From Candidatus Pantoea persica (lineage in GTDB: Bacteria > Pseudomonadota > Gammaproteobacteria > Enterobacterales > Enterobacteriaceae): a stretch of 64,000 nucleotides of DNA. The position numbers were made by a program, and so were the translations under genes. Below, piece after piece: positions 31,080 to 41,219 of the stretch; position 1 is the first letter of the stretch; every line of letters starts with the position of its first letter. Under the pieces are notes generated by a model. The model searched no databases and was not told the DNA's origin. It saw nothing but the letters and a program-made list of their open reading frames with translations. Location: contig NZ_SMDS01000018.1 of NCBI RefSeq assembly GCF_013753875.1, positions 186,001 to 250,000 of the forward strand, read 5' to 3'.

Positions 31080-31898
31080 TTACATAAGGACGGCGTAGAC
31101 GGCAGCCGCGACGATAAAGCGATAGATGGCGAAAGAAACAAACGAAATACGTTTGATCAGCTCTGGGAGCGCCTTGATGGCAATCATCGCGACGATAAAC
31201 GCCGTGACGAAGCCGACGGCGAACATCGGAAAATCTTCCATCGTCAGGAAACCGATGCTTTTGTAGAGGTCAACGCCGGTGGCGCCCATCATCATCGGCA
31301 CGGCGAGGATAAACGAGAACTCCGATGCCGCGTAGCGGCTGACGCCCATCAGCATGCCGCCGCAGATGGTGGCGCCGGAGCGTGAGAAGCCCGGCCAGAG
31401 CGCCAGACACTGGAAGCAGCCGATCATAAAGGCCTGGCGATAGGTAATATCGTCAATGCCCACCGCTTTCGGCTGTTTTAGCTCGAGGTATTCCGCCGCC
31501 AGTAGCAGCACGCCGCCGACCACCAGCGCATACATCACATTGATCGGATTAAACAGCGTTTTGATCTGGTCGTGCAGCACCAGTCCAATCACTACCGCCG
31601 GGATCATCCCGAGCAGGATGTGGATCAGTAACAGGTGGCCGCGCCCCATGCCCTTATGCTTTACTTCGCCGAAGTGAATGCCGATTAATCCAAAGAGACG
31701 ACGCCAGAACATCACCACCACGGCCAGAATAGAGCCGAGCTGAATCACCACTTCGAAGGTCTCTGCTTTTTCGCTCTCAAAGCCCAGCAGGTGACCGACA
31801 ATAATCATGTGCCCTGTAGAGGAGACCGGCAGGAATTCAGTAAGCCCCTCCACAATGCCCAGTATTGCAGCTACCCAAAGCTAATGAATATCGGCCAT
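31080..31898 (-). pseudogene. uppP: Undecaprenyl-diphosphatase UppP (BacA), amber at codon 6
   Basis: From ATG at 31898 (preceded by AGGAAAAG) the reading is MADIH, TAG (31881-31883), [17 protein letters not shown] and then the whole remaining protein without a fault: [37 protein letters not shown] and a C-terminal membrane segment. Homologues have Ser at codon 6, so TCG-to-TAG is likely. Translation could restart at GTG 31853, removing 15 residues of the first membrane helix. UppP recycles undecaprenyl pyrophosphate and E. coli has backup enzymes. Recent loss, restart or suppression are all possible. Confidence 0.82.
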
Positions 31899-32092
31899 CA
31901 ACTTTTCCTTATATCCGTTTCAAACCCATTAAAAAGGCTGTCGCAAGCTGCTTTCGCCTGAAATTTTGCCATCGCCTGCCTGAGGGAAACCTTAAGGCTT
32001 GCGGCATCCTCTACGTGCAACAACGCAGCGGCGCCAGTTATGACAAAAAAATAATTTGGTTTGGTTTCATTGTGATGGCAATGACAATGAAA

Positions 32093-32452
32093 TCATTTTG
32101 GAATAGGCCCGCGCTCGATGCGCACGCCCACCGCCGCCGCCTGCGCCACAGCGCACGGCTTGGCGACGTTGATCCGCACGCCCGGCGTGTTGAAACGCGC
32201 CATCAGCAGATCCGCGATTTCTTCTGCTACGCGCTCCACCAGCGCGAAACGCTGGCCGCTGAGATGCGCGAGGATCGCCTCGGCGACGTCGGCATAGCTC
32301 AAGCAGTCGCTGACGTCGTCGCTGCGCGCCGCCTGCCGGTTATCCCAGGCCATTTCCACATCGAGCACCAGCTTCTGCTGTATGCCCTGCTCCCAGTCGT
32401 AAACGCCAATAGTGGTGTACACCGTAAGTTGTTCGATAAAAACGATATCCAT
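32093..32452 (-). CDS. folB: Dihydroneopterin aldolase FolB
   Basis: A 119-residue folate-pathway enzyme (E. coli 122) that splits 7,8-dihydroneopterin to hydroxymethyl-dihydropterin and glycolaldehyde. Motifs: MDIVFIEQLTVYTTIGVYDW, DVSDCLSYADVAEAI with the substrate-binding residues, FALVERVAEEIADLL with the conserved Glu, and the KPCAV strand near the end. It is divergent from plsY and upstream of uppP. Confidence 0.95.
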   Translation of the reverse strand: MDIVFIEQLTVYTTIGVYDWEQGIQQKLVLDVEMAWDNRQAARSDDVSDCLSYADVAEAILAHLSGQRFALVERVAEEIADLLMARFNTPGVRINVAKPCAVAQAAAVGVRIERGPIPK

Positions 32453-32560
32453 GATAGCAGTCTCTGTTTTTGGCTAAGCCGGATAACACTTCCGGCATAT
32501 AATGCGTATTATCCACGGTTCATAAAGACAAAACGACCCTGAGGAAAACGGTACGGTATG

Positions 32561-33175
32561 ATGAGCGCTATCGCGTCCGGTATGATTATTTTCGCGTATC
32601 TCTGCGGTTCGATTTCAAGCGCCATCCTAGTCTGCAAAATCGCCGAGCTGCCCGATCCGCGCACCCAGGGCTCCGGCAATCCCGGCGCGACCAACGTGCT
32701 GCGCATCGGCGGCAAGGCCGTGGCGGCCTGCGTACTAGTGTTCGATATTCTCAAAGGCATGGTGCCGGTCTGGCTCGCCTATCTGCTGCACGTGACGCCG
32801 CTGTTCCTCGGCCTGACCGCCATCGCCTCCTGCCTCGGCCACATCTACCCACTCTTTTTTCACTTTCGCGGCGGCAAAGGCGTCGCGACCGCGCTCGGCA
32901 CCATCGCGCCCATTGGCTGGGATTTGACCAGCCTGATGACAGGCACCTGGCTGCTGACGGTGCTGCTGAGCGGCTATTCGTCGCTAGGCGCCATCGTCAG
33001 CGCCTTGATCGCGCCGTTCTACGTCTGGTGGGTTAAGCCGCAGTTCACCTTTCCGGTGTCGATGCTTTCCGGTCTGATCCTGCTGCGTCATCACGACAAT
33101 ATTCAGCGGCTGTGGCGCGGTCAGGAGAGCAAAATCTGGAAGCGCAAAAAAGCGCGCGAAGAAGAGAAAAAATAA
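32561..33175 (+). CDS. plsY: Glycerol-3-phosphate acyltransferase PlsY
   Basis: A 204-residue inner-membrane protein (E. coli 205) with five membrane segments. It carries the three PlsY motifs: [15 protein letters not shown] [15 protein letters not shown], the [10 protein letters not shown] phosphate-binding loop and the late GYSSLGAI segment. It transfers acyl from acyl-phosphate to glycerol 3-phosphate, the first step of phospholipid synthesis. The second of two adjacent ATGs matches homologues. Confidence 0.94.
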   Translation: MSAIASGMIIFAYLCGSISSAILVCKIAELPDPRTQGSGNPGATNVLRIGGKAVAACVLVFDILKGMVPVWLAYLLHVTPLFLGLTAIASCLGHIYPLFFHFRGGKGVATALGTIAPIGWDLTSLMTGTWLLTVLLSGYSSLGAIVSALIAPFYVWWVKPQFTFPVSMLSGLILLRHHDNIQRLWRGQESKIWKRKKAREEEKK

Positions 33176-33230
33176 AGCCGGCAATACCGGCTTTTTACAG
33201 CAAAAAAAGAGCCGGCGCTGCCGGCTTTTT
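33174..33230. terminator. Two successive terminator hairpins between plsY and tsaD
   Basis: AAAGCCGG-CAATA-CCGGCTTTTT and, 30 bases on, GAGCCGGC-GCT-GCCGGCTTTTT. The second is a near copy of the first. They serve convergent plsY and tsaD. Confidence 0.85.
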
Positions 33231-33234
33231 CACA

Positions 33235-34248
33235 TCAGATAGCCGGCAGTTCCGCCAGCGGCCAGCGCGGCCGGATGCTGACGCCCAACTCGCCGCGGGT
33301 GCCTCCTTTCAGCCTCACCATGCCCGCATAGGCGATCATCGCGCCGTTGTCGGTGCAGAATTCCGGACGTGCATAGAAGACCTCGCCGCCGCGCGCCTGC
33401 ATCATCTGCACCATGCGCTCGCGCAGGGTGCGGTTGGCGCTGACGCCGCCGGCGATCACCAGCCGCTTGAAGCCGCTCTGCTCCAGCGCGCGCTTGCACT
33501 TGATCATCAGGGTGTCCACCACCGCATCCTCAAAGGCGCGAGCGATATCAGCGCGGGTCTGTGCATCGTCCGCGTTTTCGCGAATGGTGTTAGCGGCGAA
33601 GGTTTTCAGGCCCGAGAAGCTGAAATCGAGTCCCGGACGGTCGGTCATGGGACGCGGGAAGGTAAAGCGCCCCGCCACACCCTGCTGCGCCATTTTCGAC
33701 AGCATCGGTCCACCGGGATAGTCGAGCCCCAGCAGCTTGGCGGTTTTATCGAAGGCTTCTCCTGCCGTGTCGTCGACAGACTCGCCGAGCAGCACATATT
33801 CGCCAATGCCGGTGACGCTAATCAGCTGGGTATGGCCGCCCGACACCAGCAGCGCCACAAACGGAAACGCCGGCGGATTCTCCTCGAGCATCGGCGCGAA
33901 CAGATGGCCTTCCATATGGTGCACTGGTACCGCCGGCACCTTCCACGCGAAGGCGAGCGCGCGGCCAATGGTCGCGCCGACCAGCAGCGCACCGACCAGG
34001 CCCGGCCCGGCGGTATAGGCGACGGCGTCGATTTGCTGCGGCTGCAGGTTCGCCTGTTTCAGTGCCGCCTGAATCAGCGGCACGGTTTTGCGCACGTGAT
34101 CGCGCGACGCCAGTTCCGGCACCACGCCGCCGTAGTCGGCGTGCAGTTTTACCTGGCTGTAAAGCTGACTGGCCAGCAGGCCCGCTTCGTCATCATAGAT
34201 TGCGATGCCGGTTTCATCGCAGGATGTTTCAATACCCAGAATTCGCAT
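33235..34248 (-). CDS. tsaD: tRNA N6-adenosine threonylcarbamoyltransferase TsaD
   Basis: A 337-residue Kae1/Qri7-family protein (E. coli 337) that attaches threonylcarbamoyl to A37 of ANN-decoding tRNAs with TsaB and TsaE. The N-terminal [15 protein letters not shown] and the metal ligands H111 and H115 (HHMEGH) are present, plus [19 protein letters not shown] and the last ligand in [11 protein letters not shown]. It is divergent from rpsU, as in E. coli. Confidence 0.97.
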   Translation of the reverse strand: MRILGIETSCDETGIAIYDDEAGLLASQLYSQVKLHADYGGVVPELASRDHVRKTVPLIQAALKQANLQPQQIDAVAYTAGPGLVGALLVGATIGRALAFAWKVPAVPVHHMEGHLFAPMLEENPPAFPFVALLVSGGHTQLISVTGIGEYVLLGESVDDTAGEAFDKTAKLLGLDYPGGPMLSKMAQQGVAGRFTFPRPMTDRPGLDFSFSGLKTFAANTIRENADDAQTRADIARAFEDAVVDTLMIKCKRALEQSGFKRLVIAGGVSANRTLRERMVQMMQARGGEVFYARPEFCTDNGAMIAYAGMVRLKGGTRGELGVSIRPRWPLAELPAI

Positions 34249-34477
34249 AGCACTTACCTCTTACTTGCGGCGCGCAGTGTAGCACAGCAACCTCCGCGCC
34301 AAGCGACGCTTTCGTAGCAAAAAGTCGTGCCGGCGGATAAATAAGGAGTGCGCTATGCTCCTCCATTACCCTTGAAAAACCGGCAGCCACATAGGCAAAC
34401 GCTTCTGTTGGTTCTTAATTGTCTATGGTGCTTTACAAACCAACCTGCCTTAGAATAAGATACTGTATTATATTTGA

Positions 34478-34750
<273 letters not shown>

Positions 34751-34868
34751 GTCCTTCCGGAGGTTCGCCTCCACCGCGTGTTAAACGCAGACAGAGTCAC
34801 GGAAGAGGCCGTGCTTTCCGAAAGGAAGTGCGGTTTGTTGCCGTTTATGAGCTGAAAATTTGGGGCTT

Positions 34869-36614
34869 ATGGTTGGAAGAATCCCACGCGCTTTTATCAA
34901 CGATCTGCTTGCCCGCACGGACATCGTGGATCTTATCAATGCCCGTGTTAAGCTGAAAAAGCAGGGTAAGAACTTCCATGCGTGCTGTCCTTTCCATAAT
35001 GAAAAAACTCCCTCTTTCACCGTAAACGGCGACAAACAGTTTTATCACTGCTTTGGCTGCGGCGCACACGGCAACGCCATCGACTTTTTGATGAACTTTG
35101 ATCGCCTGGAATTTGTCGAGAGCATCGAAGAGCTGGCGACGCAGCACGGTCTGGAAGTGCCCTATGAAGCGGGCAGCGGGCCGAACCAGATGGAGCGCCA
35201 TCAGCGCCAGAGCCTGTATCAGCTGATGGAGAGCCTTAACGGGTTCTATCAGCAGAGCCTGACGCAGTCCCATGCGCGCGGCGCGCGCGACTACCTCAGC
35301 AGCCGCGGCCTCAGCGCCGAGGTCATCGAGCATTTCTCGATTGGCTTTGCCCCGGCGGGCTGGGATAACGTGCTGAAACGCTTTGGCGGCAATAAAGAGG
35401 ATCGCGAGTCATTGATGGAGGCCGGCATGCTGGTTTCCAACGACAAAGGCCGCACCTATGACCGCTTTCGCGAGCGCGTCATGTTCCCCATCCGCGACAA
35501 GCGCGGACGCGTTATCGGCTTTGGCGGCCGCGTGCTGGGCAACGATACGCCAAAGTATCTGAACTCGCCGGAAACGCTGGTTTTCCATAAGGGCCGCCAG
35601 CTTTACGGCCTGTATGAAGCGCAAAAAAACCATCCGCAGCCCGCTCGGTTACTGGTGGTGGAAGGCTATATGGACGTGGTGGCGCTGGCGCAATTCGGCA
35701 TCGATTATGCCGTGGCGTCGCTGGGCACCTCGACCACAGCCGAGCATATCCAGCTACTGTTCCGCAGCACTGATACGGTGATCTGCTGTTACGACGGCGA
35801 TCGTGCGGGTCGCGAAGCGGCCTGGCGCGCGCTGGAAACCGCCCTGCCTTATATGAACGACGGTCGTCAGCTACGCTTTATGTTTTTGCCTGACGGCGAG
35901 GACCCCGACACGCTGGTGCGTAAAGAGGGCAAAGAGGCGTTTGAAGTGCGCATGGAGCAGGCGATGCAGCTCTCCTTGTTTCTGTTCGACACGCTGCTGT
36001 CGCAGGTCGATCTGAGCACGCGCGACGGCAAGGCCCGCCTGAGCACGCTGGCGCTGCCGCTGATCAGCCAGATCCCGGGCGAAACCCTGCGCATTTATAT
36101 GCGTCAGGAATTAGGTAATAAACTGGGCATTCTTGACGATAACCAGTTAGAGAAGCTAATGCCGAAGCAGGCGGCCAGCGACGCAGCGCCGACGGCGCCG
36201 CCGCTGAAGCGCACCACGATGCGCGTGCTGGTAGCGTTGCTGGTGCAGAGTCCGCCGCTGGCGGCACTGGTGCCGACGCTGGACGGGCTTGCTCAGGTTA
36301 AAATGGCGGGCTTACCGCTGTTTATCGAACTGGTGAGCCGCTGCATCGAGAATCCTGGATTGACGACCGGACAGCTACTAGAGTTATATCGCGGCACAAA
36401 TTTTAGTCAGACACTTGAAACCCTCGCTACATGGAACCACATGATAGTAGATGAGGAAGTTGAAGCGGTGTTTCACGACTTGCTGGCGAGTATTTATGAC
36501 GCCGCACTGGAACAGCACCTTGAAGAGCTGATTGCTCGCGATCGCTCGCAGGGATTGAGCGCCGAAGGGCGCCGCGAATTCTGGACGTTAAGTCAGGCGC
36601 TGGCAAAAAAGTAG
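34869..36614 (+). CDS. dnaG: DNA primase
   Basis: A 581-residue primase (E. coli 581). The zinc-binding domain has C40, H43, C61 and C64 (CCPFHNEKTPSF; CFGCG). The TOPRIM core has VVEGYMDVVALAQ and CYDGDRAGREAAWR, and the RNA-polymerase basic groove RERVMFPIRDKRGRVIGFGG precedes it. The C-terminal helicase-binding domain is present and ends ALAKK. The start at 34869 (MVGRIPRAF) is three codons inside the longest frame and fits homologues. It ends in TAG, like ygiF, which argues that amber is read as stop here. Confidence 0.97.
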   Translation: MVGRIPRAFINDLLARTDIVDLINARVKLKKQGKNFHACCPFHNEKTPSFTVNGDKQFYHCFGCGAHGNAIDFLMNFDRLEFVESIEELATQHGLEVPYEAGSGPNQMERHQRQSLYQLMESLNGFYQQSLTQSHARGARDYLSSRGLSAEVIEHFSIGFAPAGWDNVLKRFGGNKEDRESLMEAGMLVSNDKGRTYDRFRERVMFPIRDKRGRVIGFGGRVLGNDTPKYLNSPETLVFHKGRQLYGLYEAQKNHPQPARLLVVEGYMDVVALAQFGIDYAVASLGTSTTAEHIQLLFRSTDTVICCYDGDRAGREAAWRALETALPYMNDGRQLRFMFLPDGEDPDTLVRKEGKEAFEVRMEQAMQLSLFLFDTLLSQVDLSTRDGKARLSTLALPLISQIPGETLRIYMRQELGNKLGILDDNQLEKLMPKQAASDAAPTAPPLKRTTMRVLVALLVQSPPLAALVPTLDGLAQVKMAGLPLFIELVSRCIENPGLTTGQLLELYRGTNFSQTLETLATWNHMIVDEEVEAVFHDLLASIYDAALEQHLEELIARDRSQGLSAEGRREFWTLSQALAKK

Positions 36615-37111
36615 AATTTTAACTGGGTTAGAAGCGTGCGCATCGCCAAAGGTGCATTTCTGGCCCATTCGTTTCTGGGGCGCACCGCCGCAAACTAAGG
36701 CTTCGCGAGCGGATAAGCGAAGCCGGAGAAGCGATCGTTCAGAGATAAATAGCGCCGGTCAGTCCAGCGCGCGCAGTTAGCTGGACCACGGCGGCGAAGC
36801 CAGCCGCTCCAGCGCACAGCACCCGGCGCGTACTGAAGTACGCGAGGATTAATCGCTACGCTCACCTCTTCAGGGCCGCCCTGAAGGAATTTCAGGTTGC
36901 TCAAAGCAGCTTGTGCGAGCACTACTGGATGTGAAAATGGCCAGTCAGCCAGACCCGGAACAGAATTCAAAGCGGCTTAAGTGCCGATATATTATGGGCA
37001 AAAGCCCTAGCCGCGACGAAGGCAGCGGCAAAAACACAACGCCTTCACTGTTATAGTTGGCTCGCTGCCGACCGACACCAATCTAATTAACAGAAGTATG
37101 GATACCGTCTT
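36615..37111. other. dnaG-rpoD spacer, longer than usual, with a hairpin and possible dispersed repeat
   Basis: 497 bases without a supported gene; in E. coli the spacer is about 200. GGCTTCGC at 36699-36706 is repeated inverted as GCGAAGCC at 36717-36724. A 91-codon open frame on the minus strand (36695-36970) has no ribosome binding site or recognisable domain and may be part of a repeated element. rpoD-internal promoters are expected here but are not clear. CAGAAGTATGGATACCGTCTT leads into rpoD. Confidence 0.5.
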
Positions 37112-38956
37112 ATGGAGCAAAACCCGCAGTCACAGCTCAAGCTGCTTGTCACCCGTGGTAAGGAGCAAGGCTACCTGACCTATGCTGAGGTCAATGACCA
37201 TCTGCCGGAAGATATCGTCGACTCCGATCAGATCGAAGACATCATCCAGATGATTAACGATATGGGTATTCAGGTGGTGGAAGAAGCCCCTGATGCCGAC
37301 GATCTGATGCTGAACGAAAACAGCGCCGATACTGACGAAGATGCCGCGGAAGCCGCCGCTCAGGTGTTATCCAGCGTAGAATCTGAAATTGGCCGCACCA
37401 CCGACCCGGTGCGCATGTACATGCGCGAAATGGGTACCGTTGAACTGCTGACGCGCGAAGGCGAAATCGACATCGCCAAGCGCATCGAAGACGGTATCAC
37501 CCAGGTACAATGTTCGGTGGCGGAATACCCGGAAGCCATTACCTATCTGCTGGAACAGTACGACAAAGTTGAAGCGTGCGAGTCGCGCCTCTCCGACCTG
37601 ATCACCGGCTTCGTGGATCCCAACGCTGAAGAAGATCTGGCGCCCACCGCCACGCACGTCGGCTCCGAGCTGTCTGAAGAAGACCGCGACGACGACGAAG
37701 ATGAAGACGAAGAGAGCGAAGACGACAACTCCGACGACGATAACTCTATCGACCCAGAGCTGGCACGCGAGAAGTTCGTCGAGCTGCGCACGCAGTATGA
37801 AACGACCCGTAACGTCATCAAGAGCAAAGGTCGCAGCCACGCTGACGCCGTAGCAGAGATTCAGAACCTCTCTGACGTATTCAAACAGTTCCGCCTGGTG
37901 CCGAAGCAGTTCGACTACCTGGTCAACAACATGCGCGAGATGATGGAGCGCGTGCGTACGCAAGAGCGCATCATCATGAAGCTGTGCGTTGAACTGTGCA
38001 AAATTCCGAAGAAGAACTTCATCACCCTGTTCACCGGCAACGAGACCAGCGAGAGCTGGTTCAAAGCCGCGCTGACGATGAACAAGCCGTGGTCCGAGAA
38101 GCTGCAGGAAGTGGAAGAAGATGTGATGCGCTGCCTGCAAAAGCTGCATCAGATCGAAGAAGAAACCGGCCTGACTATCGAGCAGGTTAAAGACATCAAC
38201 CGCCGCATGTCTATCGGCGAAGCCAAAGCGCGTCGCGCGAAGAAAGAGATGGTCGAGGCGAACCTGCGTCTGGTTATCTCCATCGCGAAGAAATATACCA
38301 ACCGCGGTTTGCAGTTCCTCGATCTGATTCAGGAAGGCAACATCGGCCTGATGAAGGCGGTTGATAAGTTTGAATACCGCCGCGGCTATAAGTTCTCGAC
38401 CTATGCGACATGGTGGATCCGTCAGGCGATCACCCGCTCTATTGCTGACCAAGCGCGTACCATCCGTATTCCGGTGCATATGATTGAGACCATTAACAAG
38501 CTCAACCGTATTTCGCGCCAGATGCTGCAGGAGATGGGCCGCGAGCCGACGCCGGAAGAGCTGGCTGAGCGCATGCTGATGCCGGAAGACAAGATCCGCA
38601 AGGTGCTGAAGATCGCCAAAGAGCCGATCTCAATGGAGACGCCGATTGGGGATGATGAAGATTCGCATCTGGGCGACTTTATCGAAGACACCACGCTGGA
38701 GCTGCCGCTTGACTCTGCCACCTCCGAGAGTCTGCGTTCCGCCACCCACGACGTGCTGGCGGGCCTGACCGCGCGCGAAGCCAAAGTGCTGCGCATGCGT
38801 TTCGGTATCGACATGAACACCGACCATACGCTGGAAGAGGTCGGCAAGCAGTTTGACGTAACGCGTGAGCGTATTCGTCAGATTGAGGCGAAAGCGCTGC
38901 GTAAACTGCGCCACCCGAGCCGTTCGGAAGTGCTGCGCAGCTTCCTAGACGACTGA
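37112..38956 (+). CDS. rpoD: RNA polymerase sigma-70 factor RpoD
   Basis: A 614-residue primary sigma factor (E. coli 613). Region 1.1 (residues ~1-80) and region 1.2 ([20 protein letters not shown]) are followed by a non-conserved region with an acidic run of Asp/Glu around residues 190-210. Region 2 ([20 protein letters not shown]; the -10 recognition stretch [20 protein letters not shown]), region 3 and region 4.2 ([20 protein letters not shown]) are all intact. Third gene of the rpsU-dnaG-rpoD operon. Three terminator-like hairpins follow. Confidence 0.98.
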   Translation: MEQNPQSQLKLLVTRGKEQGYLTYAEVNDHLPEDIVDSDQIEDIIQMINDMGIQVVEEAPDADDLMLNENSADTDEDAAEAAAQVLSSVESEIGRTTDPVRMYMREMGTVELLTREGEIDIAKRIEDGITQVQCSVAEYPEAITYLLEQYDKVEACESRLSDLITGFVDPNAEEDLAPTATHVGSELSEEDRDDDEDEDEESEDDNSDDDNSIDPELAREKFVELRTQYETTRNVIKSKGRSHADAVAEIQNLSDVFKQFRLVPKQFDYLVNNMREMMERVRTQERIIMKLCVELCKIPKKNFITLFTGNETSESWFKAALTMNKPWSEKLQEVEEDVMRCLQKLHQIEEETGLTIEQVKDINRRMSIGEAKARRAKKEMVEANLRLVISIAKKYTNRGLQFLDLIQEGNIGLMKAVDKFEYRRGYKFSTYATWWIRQAITRSIADQARTIRIPVHMIETINKLNRISRQMLQEMGREPTPEELAERMLMPEDKIRKVLKIAKEPISMETPIGDDEDSHLGDFIEDTTLELPLDSATSESLRSATHDVLAGLTAREAKVLRMRFGIDMNTDHTLEEVGKQFDVTRERIRQIEAKALRKLRHPSRSEVLRSFLDD

Positions 38957-38970
38957 TTCGCTGTCGCGTT

Positions 38971-39127
38971 AAAAACCCTGGCTTGCCGGGGTTTTTTATG
39001 GGCGCAATGTTAACGCTGAGCGTCTTACTCAATCGCTAAACCCCGGTAAGCCGTTTTTTTCATGGGTGCAAAGTTAACGCCGAACATCTGGCTCAATCGA
39101 AAAAACCCCGGCCTGCCGAGGTTTTTT
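38971..39127 (+). terminator. Three tandem terminator hairpins after rpoD, within a ~64-bp repeat
   Basis: Hairpins with T-runs occur at 38971-38997, 39045-39060 and 39100-39127. The second and third lie in copies of one unit (starting ATGGGCGCAATGTTAACGC and ATGGGTGCAAAGTTAACGC), so the terminator was duplicated in tandem and has diverged. Confidence 0.75.
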
Positions 39128-39134
39128 ATTACGC

Positions 39135-39887
39135 TTATAGCGGCGTCAGCCCTTTGTCACGTATCGTCGTTTTCGCCTGCTCGCTTTGCAGGTAGCGCAC
39201 AAAGCTCTCTGCCGCCTGCAGCTGTTTGCTTGAGGTCACCACCGCGCCATACAGCGTATCCTGCTGCACCGCCGGCGGGATCAGGCCGACAATGGTGATG
39301 CCCTCTACCGCCTTCAGCTCGCTGTTCTGCTGAAAACCAATCGGCGCTTTGCCCTATGCGACCGCTTCGCCTACCGGCGTGGCGGGAATAACGACGACCT
39401 TTTTCGCCGTCTGCTCACCAAGGTGCAGCTCCTTCAGCATCTCGCTGCGAATGTAGCGGCCGCTGGCGCTGTCGGAGACGGCGATGGTCGAGGCTTCCGT
39501 CAGCACCTGTTTGAACTTCGCCACGCTGCTGATATCGGGCACCGGCCTGCCCTGCTTCACCACCATCGCAATATAGGAGTGCGCCAGCACCTGATGCTTG
39601 TCGGCTTTTATCTGCGGCCCTAGCGGCGCGATGGTGTAGTTGAACCATCACCAGTACGTCCGCATCGTCATGCCGCTTCAGGCGATTCGGGATCGCCTGC
39701 GGCGTATCGCCCATGGACGGCGCCGCTTCCAGCGTCAGCTGATTGCCGCTCTGCTTTTCATAATCAGCCTTCAGGCTTTTCACCACAGGATACATGCCGC
39801 CGGAACAGAAGACGCGCAGCGTCTCGCTCCAGCCCGGCGCGGCGCGGCCACCAGCAGCGCCGCCACGATAATCAGGTACTTTTTCAT
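39135..39887 (-). pseudogene. ModA-like periplasmic substrate-binding protein, broken
   Basis: The start MKKYLIIVAALLVAAP is a signal peptide. A frameshift near 39838 precedes LRVFCSGGMYPVVKSLKADY, which runs to SMGDTPQAIPNRLKRHDDAD. A further shift near 39640 leads to HSYIAMVVKQGRPVPDISSV, IAVSDSASGRYIRSEMLKEL and VVVIPATPVGEAVA. A TAG at about 39354 follows, and then GKAPIGFQQNSELKAVEGIT to the end at 39135. The pattern (SGG near the start, SDSASG, IGFQQ) is that of molybdate-type or unassigned class II binding proteins. No ABC partner genes lie nearby. Confidence 0.82.
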
Positions 39888-39982
39888 GCCACTCTCCTTT
39901 TATTGTCCAGCACCTGGTTTAGCCAGAATCCGGACGGGGAACAATCGCCGCTTGACAGTAAGCCGAGCCTGTTCACGTTTTA

Positions 39983-40498
39983 TTAGCCACTTTTATGTAA
40001 CGCACCATGAAGTTGCCGATAGGCCTTGACGATCTCATCCAGCGAGGCGCGGTTCAGCCCGCTGGGATTGGACAGCACCCAAACCTGGGTTTTGCCCATA
40101 AAACTGCCCTGCATGCCCCAATCCACCTTGCGCAGATTAAAGGCGCGCCTGAAAGCGTCTTTGCCGAGAATCGCCAGCACGCGCGGCTGGTAGTTCAGCA
40201 CCTTGTCGGTCAGGCGCGCGCCGCCGTGGCGCAGCTCTTCAGCGGCCAGCTGATTCGCCTGCACCGTGGGACGCTCTACCAGCATGGTGATGCCGCAGCC
40301 GGTCTCCAGCAGCCGCAGCTCCTCTTCCGGCTTCAGCTGCTCGTGGGTGAAGCCGGCGAGATGAATCACCTTCCAGAAGCGATTGCCGGGATGCGCAAAA
40401 TGATAGCCGGTATGCGCCGTCGAGTGGCCGGGATTGATGCCGCAGAACAGCACGTCGAGGCCGGGCGCAATGATGTCGGTAATATTATGCTCGCTCAT
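39983..40498 (-). CDS. mug: G/U mismatch-specific DNA glycosylase Mug
   Basis: A 171-residue uracil-DNA glycosylase superfamily member (E. coli 168). The active-site FCGINPGHSTAHTGYHFAHP and the intercalation motif NPSGLNR are present. It removes uracil and ethenocytosine from mismatches. It sits near rpoD as in E. coli. Its ATG overlaps the stop of the upstream TetR gene (ATGA), so they are probably co-translated. Confidence 0.95.
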   Translation of the reverse strand: MSEHNITDIIAPGLDVLFCGINPGHSTAHTGYHFAHPGNRFWKVIHLAGFTHEQLKPEEELRLLETGCGITMLVERPTVQANQLAAEELRHGGARLTDKVLNYQPRVLAILGKDAFRRAFNLRKVDWGMQGSFMGKTQVWVLSNPSGLNRASLDEIVKAYRQLHGALHKSG

Positions 40499-41085
40499 GC
40501 CGCCTCCTTCAGCCCGACGCGATGGCGGATAGCTGCGCGACTGCGCGCCAGCATCGCTGCCGAGAGCGTCTTATCCGGGCAGGCGCGCGCCAGCGCCAGC
40601 GCGCCGACCATTTCGGCCAGCAGACTGCTGGCCAGCGTCTCCGCATCGCGCTGCCACAGTTCCGCGAGCAGCGCGCTCAGCCGCTGCAGCATCGCCGCTA
40701 CGCCCTGGGTAAATATCGCCTGCGCCTCTTCGGGCAGATGGCCGACCTCGCTGACCAGCGCCGGCACCGGGCAACCTTCGGCGCGGCAGTCGCGATGCGT
40801 TTCCGACAGGTAGTAGTCAATAAGCGTGCTGAGCCGTTCAGCCGGATCGGGCTGCTGCCAGAGCGACCTCATACGCTGCGCGGAGTCGGCGAACATCTCA
40901 GCAATCACCACCTGCACCAGCGCCTCGCGCGAGTCGAAGTGCGCATAGAAGCCGCCGTGCGTCAGCCCGACACGCTTCATCAGCGCCGCCACGCCAATAC
41001 TTTCCGTGCCGCATTCGCGCATCACCCGCGCTGCCTCTTCCAGAATGCGCTGCCGCGTGCGCGCTTTGTGCGTTTGTTTATCCAT
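40495..41085 (-). CDS. TetR/AcrR-family repressor
   Basis: A 196-residue regulator. The N-terminal HTH is RQRILEEAARVMRECGTESI with GVAALMKRVGLTHGGFYAHF, and a C-terminal ligand domain with the CPVPALVSEVGHLPEEA stretch follows. It is divergent from a short-chain dehydrogenase gene, with two near-palindromic 16-bp sites in the intergenic region, so it most likely represses that gene and itself. The ligand is unknown. Confidence 0.88.
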   Translation of the reverse strand: MDKQTHKARTRQRILEEAARVMRECGTESIGVAALMKRVGLTHGGFYAHFDSREALVQVVIAEMFADSAQRMRSLWQQPDPAERLSTLIDYYLSETHRDCRAEGCPVPALVSEVGHLPEEAQAIFTQGVAAMLQRLSALLAELWQRDAETLASSLLAEMVGALALARACPDKTLSAAMLARSRAAIRHRVGLKEAA

Positions 41086-41161
41086 TTGTCTCTGCTCACT
41101 AAAACCGTTTGGCCGATTATAGCAATCATTACGACCGTCATATTACCTGCTTAACGCCTAA

Positions 41162-41204
41162 TATGATTGTCGTCATATCAGCTGCATGTATGACAACCAT
41201 CATA
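41162..41204. promoter_or_regulatory. Two candidate TetR operators
   Basis: TATGATTGTCGTCATA (41162-41177) and TATGACAACCATCATA (41189-41204) are 27 bp apart. Each has TATGA/TCATA arms, and the second is close to the inverted first. A partial third copy (ACGACCGTCATA) lies near 41131. They occupy the gap between the divergent tetR and dehydrogenase genes. Confidence 0.7.
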
Positions 41205-41219
41205 CGCAAGGGGTTCACT

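Noticed and set aside
37367..38479. 370-codon open frame opposite rpoD
   Set aside because: It is an antisense shadow of a highly conserved GC-rich gene, without ribosome binding site or recognisable domain.
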